Assembly (NCBI GenBank): GCA_024760905.1
Contig: CM045750.1
Span: 12,601,919-12,665,918 of the forward strand
DNA length: 64,000 nt
Origin: Plotosus lineatus
Taxonomy: Eukaryota; Chordata; Actinopteri; Siluriformes; Plotosidae
Direction: 5' to 3'
Positions 44,230 to 55,239 of this stretch are shown here, one piece after another. The notes beneath the pieces are model-generated. The model searched no databases. It was not told where the DNA came from and saw only the letters and a program-made list of their open reading frames with translations. The position numbers were made by a program, and so were the translations under genes. The first letter of the stretch is position 1; every line of letters begins with the position of its first letter.

Positions 44230-44545
44230 TGCAAATTTTTTATCCCCCTCCCAAATTTTCTCCCTAATTTAGTCATATCCACTTCTCACCCATCAAGTAT
44301 TGCCTTCCCCATGACATGACCACCACCAACCTGCGAGGGGCGAAAGCTTGCACACACACCCTCTGTGACATGCAATGCTAGCCACCCACACATTTGGAAG
44401 GAAAGGGCTGTCTGCCCCTCGTATGAATGTGCTCACGGACGCCCATGATTGGCTGCCAATCACTGTGAGTGACAGAGAAGTGAGCATATGGCGTCCGTCC
44501 CTGCCGTGAGAGGGCCGTCAACTCATGCCTCATGCTCTGTATCCT
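44230..44545 (-). mobile_element. Repeat family X, copy 2
   Basis: TTAGTCATATCCACTTCTCA, ATCAAGTATTGCCTTCCC, GATTGGCTGCCAATCACTGT and GTGACAGAGAAGTGAGCATA match 15860-16270 in order. Confidence 0.65.
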
Positions 44546-44724
44546 GTGGGAGCTTTTAAAGAATATAATTATCATACATCTTTACATCAACCATTACTAT
44601 GAAACCTAATTCATCGTCCTTCCACTTGGTGGCAGCAACCTATTTTAAATAAACAGATAGTCATTCATGAAGCATTGTGTTTATCGTAAAAGGAAAAGGG
44701 ACCTTGGTGACGACGTGTTTCCGA

Positions 44725-44845
44725 CCTGCGACGGCCTGGCGAGCTGTCGGGTGTACTCTGCCCTCACCCAGAGTCGACTGGGATGGGTGCCAGCCTCCCC
44801 TTGACCCTAATTAGGATTAAACGGTTATACAAGATGAACGATGAT
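44725..44845 (+). repeat. Tail A fragment
   Basis: GACGGCCTGGCGAGCTGTCG and GACCCTAATTAGGATTAAAC: SINE family 1/2 tail without head. Confidence 0.6.
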
Positions 44846-45324
44846 GATGTTCTGTGTGTAATAAAGTTAATGGTAAAAAAAGGATCTTTTGGCCACACTG
44901 AGAAAAAAATTGCTGTAGAAAATCACCTGCTTCCATTTTCAAAACTGCTTTTGGTAAAACCTGCAGCTGGAGAGAGATACTGCAGTTATCATTACCTGAG
45001 GCCAGGGGCTTTTTTTTATCCTCCTCTTCTCACTCATGGTTTTTTTTTTTTTTATCTCCGTAATAATTGCTGCTATTTCATTGTGCAACACGCACCAACA
45101 TAATTAAGAGAGGCTTGGTAGCATTGGGTCTCAGGCCTGTGTGTGAGCTGTTCAGACAATATTTTATTTCAACTCCACTGTGTCCCATGTAATCTAACTG
45201 AACTTTACGTGAGAGTAATAAACTTCGTGAATGATAGAAATTTAAACACTTGTCGACATATGAAAGATGCTATCAGGTATATTCAGTCGGATTTTTGTCA
45301 GGAGTAGACTGCATAGCCGTCCAC

Positions 45325-45460
45325 ATATTTCGGCCCTGGGAGGGTTTGGTGAGTTGTTCAGGGTGTACTCTGACCTAACCCAGATTTGGCTGAGATGGGT
45401 GCCAGCATTCCCACAGCCCTAATTAGGATTAAGCTGTTCAGAAAATTAGTGAATGATTGA
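45325..45460 (+). repeat. Tail A fragment
   Basis: TTGTTCAGGGTGTACTCTGA and AGCCCTAATTAGGATTAAGC, a second headless tail A copy. Confidence 0.6.
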
Positions 45461-45624
45461 AGGTATGTTCAGTTGGTATAGTCTGTTGGGATTTTACTCA
45501 CAAGCTTAGTGACTTATCTCAGCTTCTGGTCTGGTACCTTTCGAGTCGTAGGCTTTGATTATCATCTTCATGGAGGTTTTCTTGGCAAGGATAGTGCAGT
45601 GGTTGGCCATTGCTTTCTGCACGA

Positions 45625-45835
45625 TGTGAACCTACAGGCAATTTAGAACGGCCAATTAACCTACTGTGCATGTTTTTGGACTGTGGGAGGAAACCGGAGT
45701 ACCCGGAGGAAACCCACACGAGCACGGGGAGAGCATGCAAACTCCACACAGAAACGCTCAGGCTGGGAATCGAACCCAGGCCTTCTTGCTGTGAGGCGGA
45801 CGTGCTAACCACTACACCACCGTGGCGCCATCTCC
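45625..45835 (-). mobile_element. SINE family 2, antisense, tail missing
   Basis: Body GGAGGAAACCGGAGTACCCG and full reversed head (GGGAATCGAACCCAGGCC, CTAACCACTACACCACCGTG). The tail A part is absent. Confidence 0.75.
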
Positions 45836-45849
45836 GCTTCAGTCGCATG

Positions 45850-45960
45850 AAATACCAGGAGCTCAACTCCTTTCCTGGTATTTTTACTGGTATATACTGG
45901 GGGGGGGTTTCGAACCCACATCTTCTAGATCTTGTGTTCAGCACCCAACCACTACATATC
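45850..45960 (-). mobile_element. SINE family 3 head, antisense
   Basis: GGTATTTTTACTGGTATATA, a G-run and reversed tRNA-like head (TTTCGAACCCACATC, ACCCAACCACTACAT). Matches 63400-63575. Confidence 0.6.
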
Positions 45961-45967
45961 TTATATG

Positions 45968-46458
45968 CAGGGATCCCTCGCTACTTCGAGGTTCAATTCA
46001 GCCGGATTCAGTACATGGTGTGTGTTTTTTATAAATATTCATTGAATTAAAAAAATAAGGAAATTAAGGAAGAATAGGGGAAAAAGTTAAAGAAAATGCC
46101 ACAAAACAAGGACAACTGTACAAAAAAAAAAAAAAAAAAAACAACCCCTCCCAAAAAACCCTGTAATCCAAAACAAAACAAAAAACAACCCAAAACCTCC
46201 CATCAAAATTAGTTAGATTGTTGTGAGGTGAACATCTGAGTCTGTATGTGTGTGTATTTATATTTTGTTTACATCTTATGCATTATTTTTGAATGTTTGT
46301 TATGATAAGCATTTATAGCATTGAATATGTATTTATTGATATTATATCCACATATACATGTACGTATACATCAGTCAGCAGGCCAGTCCTACTTCGTGGA
46401 ACTCGGCAGTTGCGGGGGGCTCTCGGTCTGAATTAACCGCGGAAAGTGAGGGATCCCA
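45968..46458 (+). mobile_element. Tigger-type MITE 'GATCCCTCGCTA', copy 4
   Basis: CAGGGATCCCTCGCTACTTC at the left, GCGGAAAGTGAGGGATCC at the right, the usual AT-rich middle (TTGATATTATATCCACATAT). Confidence 0.75.
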
Positions 46459-46504
46459 GGATACTTTTTTTTTTTTTTTTTTTTTTAACTAACGTTTGCT
46501 TTTC

Positions 46505-46795
46505 TTATGGGTGGCATGATGGTTCGTGCATCCTCATCACAGTAAGAAGGTCTTAGATTTAGGTCCCAGGCTGGGCCATTTCTGTGTGGAGTTTGCATAG
46601 CCTCCCCATGCTTGTATGGGTTTCCTGTAGGTGCTCCAGTTTCTTCCCATTGACAGGCTTTGTTGCAAATTGCCCCAGGTGTGGATGTCGGTGTGAATGG
46701 TTGTGTTTATGTTGCCCTGCCATGGTCTGGTGAGCTGTTCACGGTGTACTCCTCCTTTGCCCAGTGTTGGCTGAAATAGTCTCCGGCCTCTTTTC
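46505..46795 (+). mobile_element. SINE family 2, sense, diverged
   Basis: GGGTGGCATGATGGTTCGTG head, CTGTGTGGAGTTTGCATAGC body, and GGTCTGGTGAGCTGTTCACG tail. Confidence 0.65.
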
Positions 46796-46999
46796 TGACT
46801 GCTGTATATTTATAAACTTCCAACTGATGTATATTATGTGGTTTATTTTCCGAATTTTCTCAGAATGGAAATATTTTCTAAATTCTGAATACATTAATGT
46901 AAACTGTACCCTACTTGTGCGTTTGACACTGAAATGTTTTCATGTGTCTCTGTGTGTATTTTCTGTGTATGTTTCTGACATGTTTGTGACTTTCCTCAG

Positions 47000-47168
47000 G
47001 TTCAGCTCTCTCTGTACACTTACCTGTCAGCTGAGTTCATCGGAACAGCCACAATTTACTCCACCATACGGCGAGTGGGCACCGTTCTGCAGCTCATGCA
47101 TACACTCAAGTACTACTACTGGGCCACCAACCCATTGGAGAGCAGTGGCATCACACCGAAAGGTCTTG
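47000..47168 (+). CDS. nbea: nbea exon 13 (56 codons + 1 nt)
   Basis: Acceptor GACTTTCCTCAG, donor GTAAGC after the first G of an Asp codon. It encodes [20 protein letters not shown] and continues to [23 protein letters not shown]. The armadillo-type helices continue. A (CA)n tract starts 18 bp into the following intron. Confidence 0.95.
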
Positions 47169-47183
47169 GTAAGCATGCAGCTG

Positions 47184-47186
<3 letters not shown>

Positions 47187-47240
<54 letters not shown>
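47187..47240 (+). repeat. (CA)n microsatellite just after exon 13
   Basis: About 27 CA units starting 18 bp after the donor of exon 13. Confidence 0.95.
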
Positions 47241-47243
<3 letters not shown>

Positions 47244-48024
47244 GATCAATGCACACTCAAAGACATCAACACACACCCATACCTGTAATCAATAATTACA
47301 CATGTAAACATCCACTCGCACCCACAAGTTTACTCTTTCTATAATCTTCTGTTTATCTACCTTTTTAACTTTTTTATTTGCTTTTCTCTCTGTTTTTTTC
47401 TATCATCAGATCATTCATGCTTCACATAATGTGCTCGTCATATCGAGATCAGTCTTTCATTAACATGTATTGGTTTATGCATCGATTTCTTGTCCAGGCT
47501 ATTGCACCTAAATCGGTGGGGGCAGCTGCCTCAATCTTGGTGTATGTAAGGTGACAAGGCGAATTGCTTACTACTACTACAAGGTCACTGTGACCTTGAC
47601 ATTTGACCCCACATAAAAGAAAATGCTTGTTTCTGTTTACGCTCACATGTACTTGTACATCTTGGGAATGGGGTATTATATTGAATAGCAGCATTAGGTC
47701 ACTGTGAGCTTGACCTCCAGCTTTAACTTCACTTAAAAGAAACAGCTTGTCAACGTTGGTTATGGCTAGTCACTTGCTCTCAAGGTCACGACTCTCAATC
47801 ACATGCCCGAGTACCTTTGGTGGGTTAAAAGATACCCCCGCCAAGGATAAATTTACTCTTTCACCTTTACCCCCACCTTCATCTTCAAGCAAATGACCCA
47901 ATGATAGAGAGAACGATAGAGTGGTTAGTTCATGCAGCATCTTTGAAATTCTGGTTAACATATTCTGAGTCTGTGTACTTCAGCCAGTGCGGGGCTCTCA
48001 GTAATGGATGCTCTCATAATGATA
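47241..48024. other. Intron 13 DNA with a 'GGTCACTGTGACC' repeat
   Basis: 47470-47810 carries CAAGGTCACTGTGACCTTGA and a diverged second copy (TAGGTCACTGTGAGCTTGAC at 47696), a phrase I associate with an interspersed repeat of aquatic animals. The rest is unassigned. Confidence 0.45.
47582..47596. promoter_or_regulatory. Perfect palindromic estrogen-response-element match
   Basis: AGGTCACTGTGACCT is the consensus inverted repeat (AGGTCA, 3-nt spacer, TGACCT). The palindrome extends one base further each side. It sits in a repeat, so function is unproven. Confidence 0.5.
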
Positions 48025-48720
48025 CAGTGGTACCTCACTTTACGAAAGGCTTACCAAACGAAAAATGCAGGTTACGAAACGCATTTTCCTAAAATTTTTG
48101 TCTCTGTATACGAAACAAGTTCATGTTATGAAAACGCCATCTTAAAAATTCAAACACGCCATTCAAACATTCAAACAATGCACGAGCTGCTCTCCCATCA
48201 ATGATGTTCAAACATCCCGCCCCGCTGGCCTCCCATTGGCTAACAACTGAGCTGTCGTTCATGTCGCCTTCACTTGAGCGCCATCTTGGACAGGTCCACC
48301 TGACACCATCTTGGACAGGCATCCCATTGGCTAGGAGGGATGACGCAGCTACCTCCCATTGCCTATTATAGAGCTGAATCCGCCATGATGTTTTTCGTGT
48401 AAAGGACAGAGTTACTGTTGTTTCATGCTTTATTTCTTGACTCAGGCTTTTAACTTTCCATAAACATTTGTAAGATTATAACTCTGCTAAGAAGACATGG
48501 TCGACACACACACACACACACACACGCGTGTGTGATTTCCGGTGCGAGTGAGAAGAAGAAATTGGCTCGAGTGATATCGCAAAGGAATGTGGCCAAACCT
48601 GTCTACTATCAGTACGATATTGAAGCAGAAGTAGGTCTTAAAATGTATACTTTTATAATTTTCGAAGGGTTTAGGGGTCGTATTGGGAGCCTTGGAAAGA
48701 ATCGCGCGTTTTAAGTTATA
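48025..48720 (+). mobile_element. Tigger-like element, degenerate
   Basis: Starts after TA with CAGTGGTACCTCACTTTACG. Later text (CAGTACGATATTGAAGCAGA, GGGAGCCTTGGAAAGAATCG) parallels the element at 43218-44032. The right end is unclear. Confidence 0.55.
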
Positions 48721-48934
48721 AGTGTGTCTTTCACTACTCAACGTCTCTTCTCCTCGCTCTTTATTATTTTACTTTTTGCTGTCGGTCAAACTTGTCTGTC
48801 ATACTCCTCATATCTATGTATTCTCCCCTGTTCACCTAACCCTGTGATTTAGAATAAAATGCATCAGAGTTTTACTGTGGATAACCGAGATATTTCCAGA
48901 GAAATACACCTTATTTATTTATTTATTTACTTGG

Positions 48935-50184
48935 CGTATTTTCCGGACTATAAGCCACACTTTTTTTCATACTTTGGCTGAAGGTGCGACATATACTCCA
49001 AAGCAACTTATATGTGAAATTATTAAATATAATTCTGTTCATCATAATAACAGACATAATATCACATGTTTGTGATTTTTACACTGACAACCACAAGAGG
49101 GCACTCTAGGCTTGAGTACCAGTACCTGCTCATCCACCACTGAAGGAATGTCCCCAAAAGAAAATTCTGTTCTGTGGATTATAAGCTTCCCTCACAAGTT
49201 TCTCGTTCACTCCAAACTTTCTTTCTGCTGCTCAATTACACGAGAAACTTGTGAGGGACTGGAGAAAAGCGGAGATTACTACTACTGCAATGAAGAAAAC
49301 AAAAAAAAAGATAATCAAGGGCTAAAAGCTAGATAGCCACATCACTAGAGGAATGAGCTCGCACATGGGTGCTTGAGCGACGTGTTTCAGGGAGGGGCTT
49401 GTCAACAGTGCAGTTGCGTCTCCACGCCCAAGTAGTGAAATATCATGATAATAACGAACATTATTTCACATGTTTATTTTTACATTCACAACTGTTATCA
49501 AAGGCAGGCCATGTCTCTCACTGTCTATGGTGAGAGGCATGTAAAAGAACCATTGCTGACTTTCGTAAAGAGTAGCTGCAACGCCGTCAGCTTGTTTCTG
49601 TCCCTTGCTAAAAAGGGTTGTGACAGGAAGGGCATCAGACGTAAAAACTTCTGCCGAATCAAACGTGCGAATCAGATGATTCGCTGTGGCGACTCCCGAG
49701 TAAAAGGGAAAAAGCCGAAAGGAAGACAGAACTGCAAGAAGGAAAGAAGAGGGAAGAAAAGCAGAGATTATTATTACTGTTATAAGGAAAACAAAAAAGC
49801 TTACCGCAGGCAAAAAGCTAGATCTCCACAGCTAGAGGAGGAAGCTCGCACATGGGGGGTTTGAGCAACGTGCTGCAGGGAGAGGCTTGTCAACAGTGCA
49901 GTTGCGTCTCCACATCCAAGTAGCTGTCAGGGAGATGAATATAAATAACTTCGCGTGAGAACTTTCTTGGTGTTACCGCTTCATGCAATGCAACCGCCTC
50001 TCTATCAGAGCAAGGACCACAACGTCACAAACTGCCAGCAGATTTCCAAGCCAGTGCTTTCCAAGTTTCCATGGGTTTGCGACTTATAGTCCAGTGGGAC
50101 TTATATATGTTTTTTCTTTTTTATTATACATTTTTTGGCCAATGCGACTTGTACTCCAGAGCGACATATTGTCCGGAAAATACG
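48935..50184. mobile_element. 'CGTATTTTCCGGAC' MITE with internal duplication and nested SINE
   Basis: Inverted ends CGTATTTTCCGGAC and GTCCGGAAAATACG. The inside is duplicated: CAACAGTGCAGTTGCGTCTC occurs near 49398 and 49892, and AGTGAAAT..ACATGTTT recurs. The second unit is interrupted by a SINE (49495-49735). A 17-bp inverted repeat CCCTCACAAGTTTCTCG lies at 49189/49239. Confidence 0.75.
49495..49735 (+). mobile_element. SINE family 1, tail B, 5' truncated, nested
   Basis: TTATCAAAGGCAGGCCATGT body, GGGTTGTGACAGGAAGGGCA tail B, ending AAAAAGCCGAAAGGAAGACA. Reading the tail gives MIRCGDSRVKGKKPKGRQ, the peptide end of LINE family B. Confidence 0.8.
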
Positions 50185-50189
50185 GTATT

Positions 50190-50640
50190 CATTTATTTAA
50201 ACAAACTCACATGAACAATCAAGTGTTGTAAAGGAATGTGCAGTAGCATATGAACGGAGTCACTTTAATACTGAAGATCAGTCGCTCCTGAGCGTTGATC
50301 ATTAGTCACCTCTCTGTTAGAGCTTCTCTCCCCCTATAGGCCATTCTACTAAAACCACAAGTAACTACCGCACTGACTAATGTGCATGTGATATTCAAAT
50401 AAAGGTGGGCCTGTGTGCATGTGCTGGTGTGTGTGAAATTGTTTGCTTCTATTTGTGTGTTTGAGAAGGTGTGAGGTTGTGTGTTTGTACTTCAGAGTGT
50501 GTGTAAGAGGGTGAATGTGTGTGCGAGTGAGTGGCTCTGTTTGAACATTTCGTTTTTGTTTATTTGATATTCTTACTGACGTTTTTTGCTGATTGTTTGA
50601 TCCTATCAGGATCTAGGGGATGCAGGAACAGCTTGCAGGC
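50190..50640. other. Unassigned intron 13 DNA, GT-rich
   Basis: Loose GTGTGTG words at 50400-50540; nothing else recognised. Confidence 0.4.
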
Positions 50641-50644
50641 TCAT

Positions 50645-50832
50645 GCTCAAAATTATTTACACTGACACCTAGGGGGCATTTGGAACAGTCATTTAGCCTA
50701 ATATGTATGTCTTTAGGCTGTGCAAACTCATGCAAACACCACACAGAAACGCTCTTGCCGAGCCTGGGACTTGAACCCAAGTCCTCTTGTTGTATGGTGG
50801 ATGTGCTAACCTCTACTCCACCATGTAGCTCT
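50645..50832 (-). mobile_element. SINE family 2, antisense, partial
   Basis: GGGGGCATTTGGAACAGTCA, CCACACAGAAACGCTC and reversed head GGGACTTGAACCCAAGTCC, CTAACCTCTACTCCACCATG. Confidence 0.65.
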
Positions 50833-51188
50833 GTTTTATACAGTGTAAAACAGCTCTCACGGGATCCATCTCTGCAGGTGTCAGACTCCCGTGATCAGCT
50901 TTAATCTAAAAAAAAAAAAAAAAAAAAAAAAGTGCTTCAATATTGTTTTTAATAATTATTTTTTCTTATGAATGCAGATGATAATATACAATTAAAGCTA
51001 AATGATAATGATATTAGTGTTGAGGTTTAAAGAAGTGAACATGTAGATGATGTGCAGCCGAAAAGAGGACAAGCAGAGCTGCAGTCTATCAGTTTCCTTA
51101 TCCACAGTGTGAGCTGGTTGTGTGTGGAGGAGGATTAATTGGAGATCTGCTAGGATAAACCAAACCACCTTGGATTGAATGGACACAG

Positions 51189-51233
<45 letters not shown>

Positions 51234-51305
51234 CTGAGTATATTAGATAACACTGAATTATGGCTATTTCCCTTCCGATGTTAGCATGTGAATTTATCTT
51301 TTTCT

Positions 51306-51348
<43 letters not shown>

Positions 51349-51482
51349 TTGAGGAGCCAAAATATCATAGATTAATATTTAGTCCTTACAGACCAGAGGC
51401 GTCACATGCATGCACACATTGTTTATTGCTTACAGGCCATAAGTGTCACACGCATGCATGTATCGTGTGTGTGCACGCGCGC

Positions 51483-51549
<67 letters not shown>

Positions 51550-51651
51550 CGTTCAGTTTTCAGTTTTCATCTGCGCTACAGTGATGAGTGACCTTCAGAT
51601 CACATTAAAGATGCAACAGTCAGGTCAGGGGAAAGGAAAGGATCCATTTGG

Positions 51652-51693
<42 letters not shown>

Positions 51694-51708
51694 CACACAC
51701 ACACACAC
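51189..51708. repeat. Cluster of CA/GT microsatellites
   Basis: (CA)n 51191-51230, (GT)n 51312-51341, (GT)n 51485-51547 and (CA)n 51654-51708 alternate orientation within 520 bp. Confidence 0.95.
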
Positions 51709-51894
51709 AATCACTCCAGTCATGGTAATGGTTTAACTGTGTCGTGAGTAAGATTGAGAAGTGAATCCTGACATTTGAGATCGTAATTGAAATTAATATT
51801 TTTTTTATACTGCTGTATTACAGGTTTCTTGGTTTTAGGTTGCAATTGATATGTTTATAGTGCCATTGAGCTCTTTTCATCTCATGCTCCAGTA

Positions 51895-51899
<5 letters not shown>

Positions 51900-51933
<34 letters not shown>

Positions 51934-52245
51934 TATTTCCCCTATTTTCTGCCTAATTTAGTCGTATCCAGTCCCACCCACCAGGTATTGCTTTTCCTAT
52001 CACACGCTCCCTCCGTGACATGCAATGCTAGCCAACTGTCTGTTTTTGAACTGTGGCGCTATGTGTATTTGCTGGTGGTCTAACACACTCGGAGGGAAAG
52101 CAGTATCCACCTCCTCATACGAATGAGCTCGCAGATGAAAATGATGATGATGATGAGTGACAGTTAAGTGAGCGTATGCCGTTCCTCCCTCCCGTGAGAG
52201 CTTGGCCAGTTAGCTCCCATGGACTCCTAGCCACGGACCGCTGTG
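51900..52245 (-). mobile_element. Repeat family X, copy 3
   Basis: Long T-run (51899-51932), then TTTAGTCGTATCCAGTCCCA, ACCAGGTATTGCTTTTCCT, GTGACATGCAATGCTAGCCA and GAGAGCTTGGCCAGTTAGCT. The T-run is the poly-A tail of the minus-strand copy. Confidence 0.7.
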
Positions 52246-53221
52246 ATATACACTGTTTCAAAAGGATCTAAAATTACACACTGTTTCTTTAAAGCCTGTT
52301 TTATCTGAGAGGAAACGTCTGAGCCCAAATACAGCAGATGATTCACATTTCAGCCCACATACACCCATTAACACTGCTTGTACAAGTGACGAAAAGGAGG
52401 ATGAAGTGATGACCAAGCACACACACACACTTGGAGTGTCACATGGTCCATAATGAGCACAGTGAGCACTGCTGGTCTAGATTATGGGTGTGGCACTTAA
52501 TTACCTTCTTTTCACACAGAAATACGCACGCGTGTGCGCACACACACACACACACACACACACACCCAAGGGTAGAGTAGGTGAATTTATTTACTGCAGC
52601 TTTGTAAGGCCTGTTTTGGTAAATAAAATGTGAGTGGTGTGTGGTGAAGAGAGCCGTGAGGGATATGAGGAAATAAATGAATGCAGGAGAGGGAGGATGC
52701 AGCAGAGTTCATCGTGGGCTCTTTGGGGTTTTTAACCTCTCGTCTTTCTTCTTATCTAATCCTTTCTAACTGCCTCAGTATCTTTTTCACCATCTCAATG
52801 ATGCTGTATTCACAAATCCTAAGATAAACAGTCTGAATATATAGCTATTGAATATCGCAGCCTAAAACTGGCATTGTGCTTATACATTAATTAATCATAA
52901 CAGTAGCTCTACATGACCGGTCTGTAGCTAGGCAGCTCAAAACACAGCAAGGTACAATGGCTGCAGTAAGCTCTGAAATCTGTCAGTCATAGCCACCATC
53001 GGTTTTAGCAGTGATGCTACAGTAGTTGTTTTCTGGGATCAGACCAGACCGGATCTACCTCACAAAGCTCACAAATGTCAGTGAGCCTTAGGCCCCCCAC
53101 ATAGGCCTCCCTTGGTCAGGGTCGAAAATGGGTAATGCGTACTTGTTGTCATTTGGGGCCACGATAACATCATGGTTGGAAAATTGTGGGCTGTCACTGA
53201 TTAGTCTGAGTCGGCGGTGGT
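52246..53221. other. Intron 13 DNA, mostly unassigned
   Basis: (CA)n at 52542-52564. 53010-53110 (GCTACAGTAGTTGTTTTCTG GGATCAGACC) is a relic of the mariner-type repeat seen at 25785. No gene. Confidence 0.4.
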
Positions 53222-53390
53222 AGGGAGGCCTTGGTGGCTCAGTGGATAGACATCTTAATTATTGATCAAACGGTTCAAGCTCCAATACCATCAAACAGAA
53301 TCTTCTGAGCCCTTAAGCTCAGTTGTATCAATGAGATCAAAATGGGTTGCTGAATATAGGCATCTGTCAAATGCTGTAAATGTAAGTAAA
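53222..53390 (+). mobile_element. tRNA-headed SINE (V-SINE-like)
   Basis: A-box CTTGGTGGCTCAGTGGATAG, B-box CGGTTCAAGCTCC, tail GCATCTGTCAAATGCTGTAA. A further tRNA-like head (TTGGCTCAGTGGTTCAGG, GGGGTTCAAAAC) follows at 53490-53545. Confidence 0.65.
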
Positions 53391-53578
53391 GATGTGACAT
53401 GTTGATGGAGTCCTACCTCGAAAAGATTACATGGTGTCCTAGAATCAAAAAGGTGCTTCTGCAAAGTATGGTGTTTGTTCAAGAAGGTATTTGGCTCAGT
53501 GGTTCAGGTTCTGGATTTGTAATACGAAGATCCGGGGTTCAAAACTACAGTACCACCAGTACAGACTCGCGCTGGCTC

Positions 53579-53860
<282 letters not shown>

Positions 53861-54412
53861 TATGTATATATATGATGTATGTATATATAAATATATTTTA
53901 TATATATATAGTATATGTATGCCGATGCAATGCAGAATTATTATTGTCTGATTTTGTACTTCCACTACAAAGGGCATTCATTTCTCATCTGCCCATTTAC
54001 TGCATTTCGTGCATTGGTACTATTGTTACTTTTTTGATAGACTTGTTTGTGTACTTTTTAAATTAAAAGTAGTGTATGAATTTTCATAAACAGCATGGCA
54101 CAGGCAACACTGAGAGGCCAGACTCAACATACATGGAAAATTAATTCAATGCTTCAAAGGCTTCATATTTAGTGGATTTATTAATGTGCTGAGACTCAGC
54201 CGTGTGTATTCATTTCAGCTTGAGCTTAGTTTAAGCCCCGAGAAACACAGAGGGTTTAAAACAATTACACAGACACTTAAACCCGATTCTCTTGGGACAT
54301 TGTCTACAGTGCATTTCAAAATGTTTTTATTTTCCCAAATACAGTAAAAGCACCTGACTGCACCACTGTCAGATCTGACTGCATAATGTGTGTGTGTGTG
54401 TGTGTTTTGCAG
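53861..54412. other. End of intron 13, unassigned
   Basis: AT-rich remainder with a (TG)n run (54388-54405) merging into the exon 14 acceptor. Confidence 0.4.
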
Positions 54413-54492
54413 ATGGTCCTCGGCCCACACAGAAGGAGATCATCTCTCTGCGTGCCTTCATGCTTCTCTTCCTCAAGCAGCTCATACTCAAG
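54413..54492 (+). CDS. nbea: nbea exon 14 (2 nt + 26 codons)
   Basis: AT completes Asp. It then reads GPRPTQKEIISLRAFMLLFL KQLILK and the donor GTGAGC. The acceptor follows a (TG)n run (54388-54405) and only a short TTTTGCAG, a weak-looking pyrimidine tract. Confidence 0.95.
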
Positions 54493-54834
54493 GTGAGCAT
54501 CACTTAAAACACTCCAGTTTATTAGAATAAAAAAGAATGAGTATAAACACTTCAGGATTTCAGCAGGTTCTTAAATAAGAAAGGAAATGTGACAGCTGAC
54601 GAGTTGATTTTCTCCTGATTGAGCGGAGGAAGCTGTGTAGGATTTATGGAGAATTACTATAAGCTGCCAGATGATGGTAGTTCAGCAGGGTTAAATGTTC
54701 TGTCAGTCTGTCTGTCTACCCATCTATCCGTCTGACTATTTAGCTAGCTAGCAATCACAGAGATTTCATGTACACATTCAGATTCTGACTGCCGATGTAC
54801 AATTTCACTCTTTTCTGTAGTTATTTGTATTAAT
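54493..54834. other. Start of intron 14, unassigned
   Basis: Short GTCTGTCTGTCT and TAGCTAGCTAGC runs near 54706-54755. Nothing else. Confidence 0.4.
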
Positions 54835-54837
54835 AAT

Positions 54838-55085
54838 ACCGGGGACTTAGCGCAGTTGGTAGAGCTTTATCCTCCGGAAGGTTGGAGTTCGAATCCGGCC
54901 ATGTCATACTATAAGTAGTTAAAATTTGGCAGTTGTTGCTTCCTGCCTGGCGCTCAGCATCAAAGGCTAGAACAACGCAATAACTGGCACTGCACAGTGA
55001 CGACAGGTGCCCAGAGCACAAAGCAAGTTTCAATGTATGTAATGTACTTTGACAATAAAGACTTGTTATTATTATTATTAAAAGT
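54838..55085 (+). mobile_element. tRNA-derived SINE with an L2-like 3' end
   Basis: Head GGGGACTTAGCGCAGTTGGT AGAGC and GGAGTTCGAATCC are clear A and B boxes; the anticodon arm does not fold as a real tRNA. The 3' end GTACTTTGACAATAAAGACT followed by (TTA)n resembles L2-clade LINE tails, as at 13335-13375 reversed. Confidence 0.65.
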
Positions 55086-55239
55086 TGTGAAACTCTTGTG
55101 AGACATCTTGGTTCTATGTAAGCCATTAGAACCATTGAATACATCCTCACAGCAGCATCTCAATTTACGTCTCTTCAGGCTTTCGATTTATTTTAAGAAT
55201 AGAGCTTTTCATGTCATTGAACTGGACAGGTTTACAAAG

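Noticed and set aside
54838..54910. A functional tRNA gene
   Set aside because: A and B boxes are good but the anticodon arm cannot be folded properly, and the sequence continues into a SINE body with an L2-like tail.
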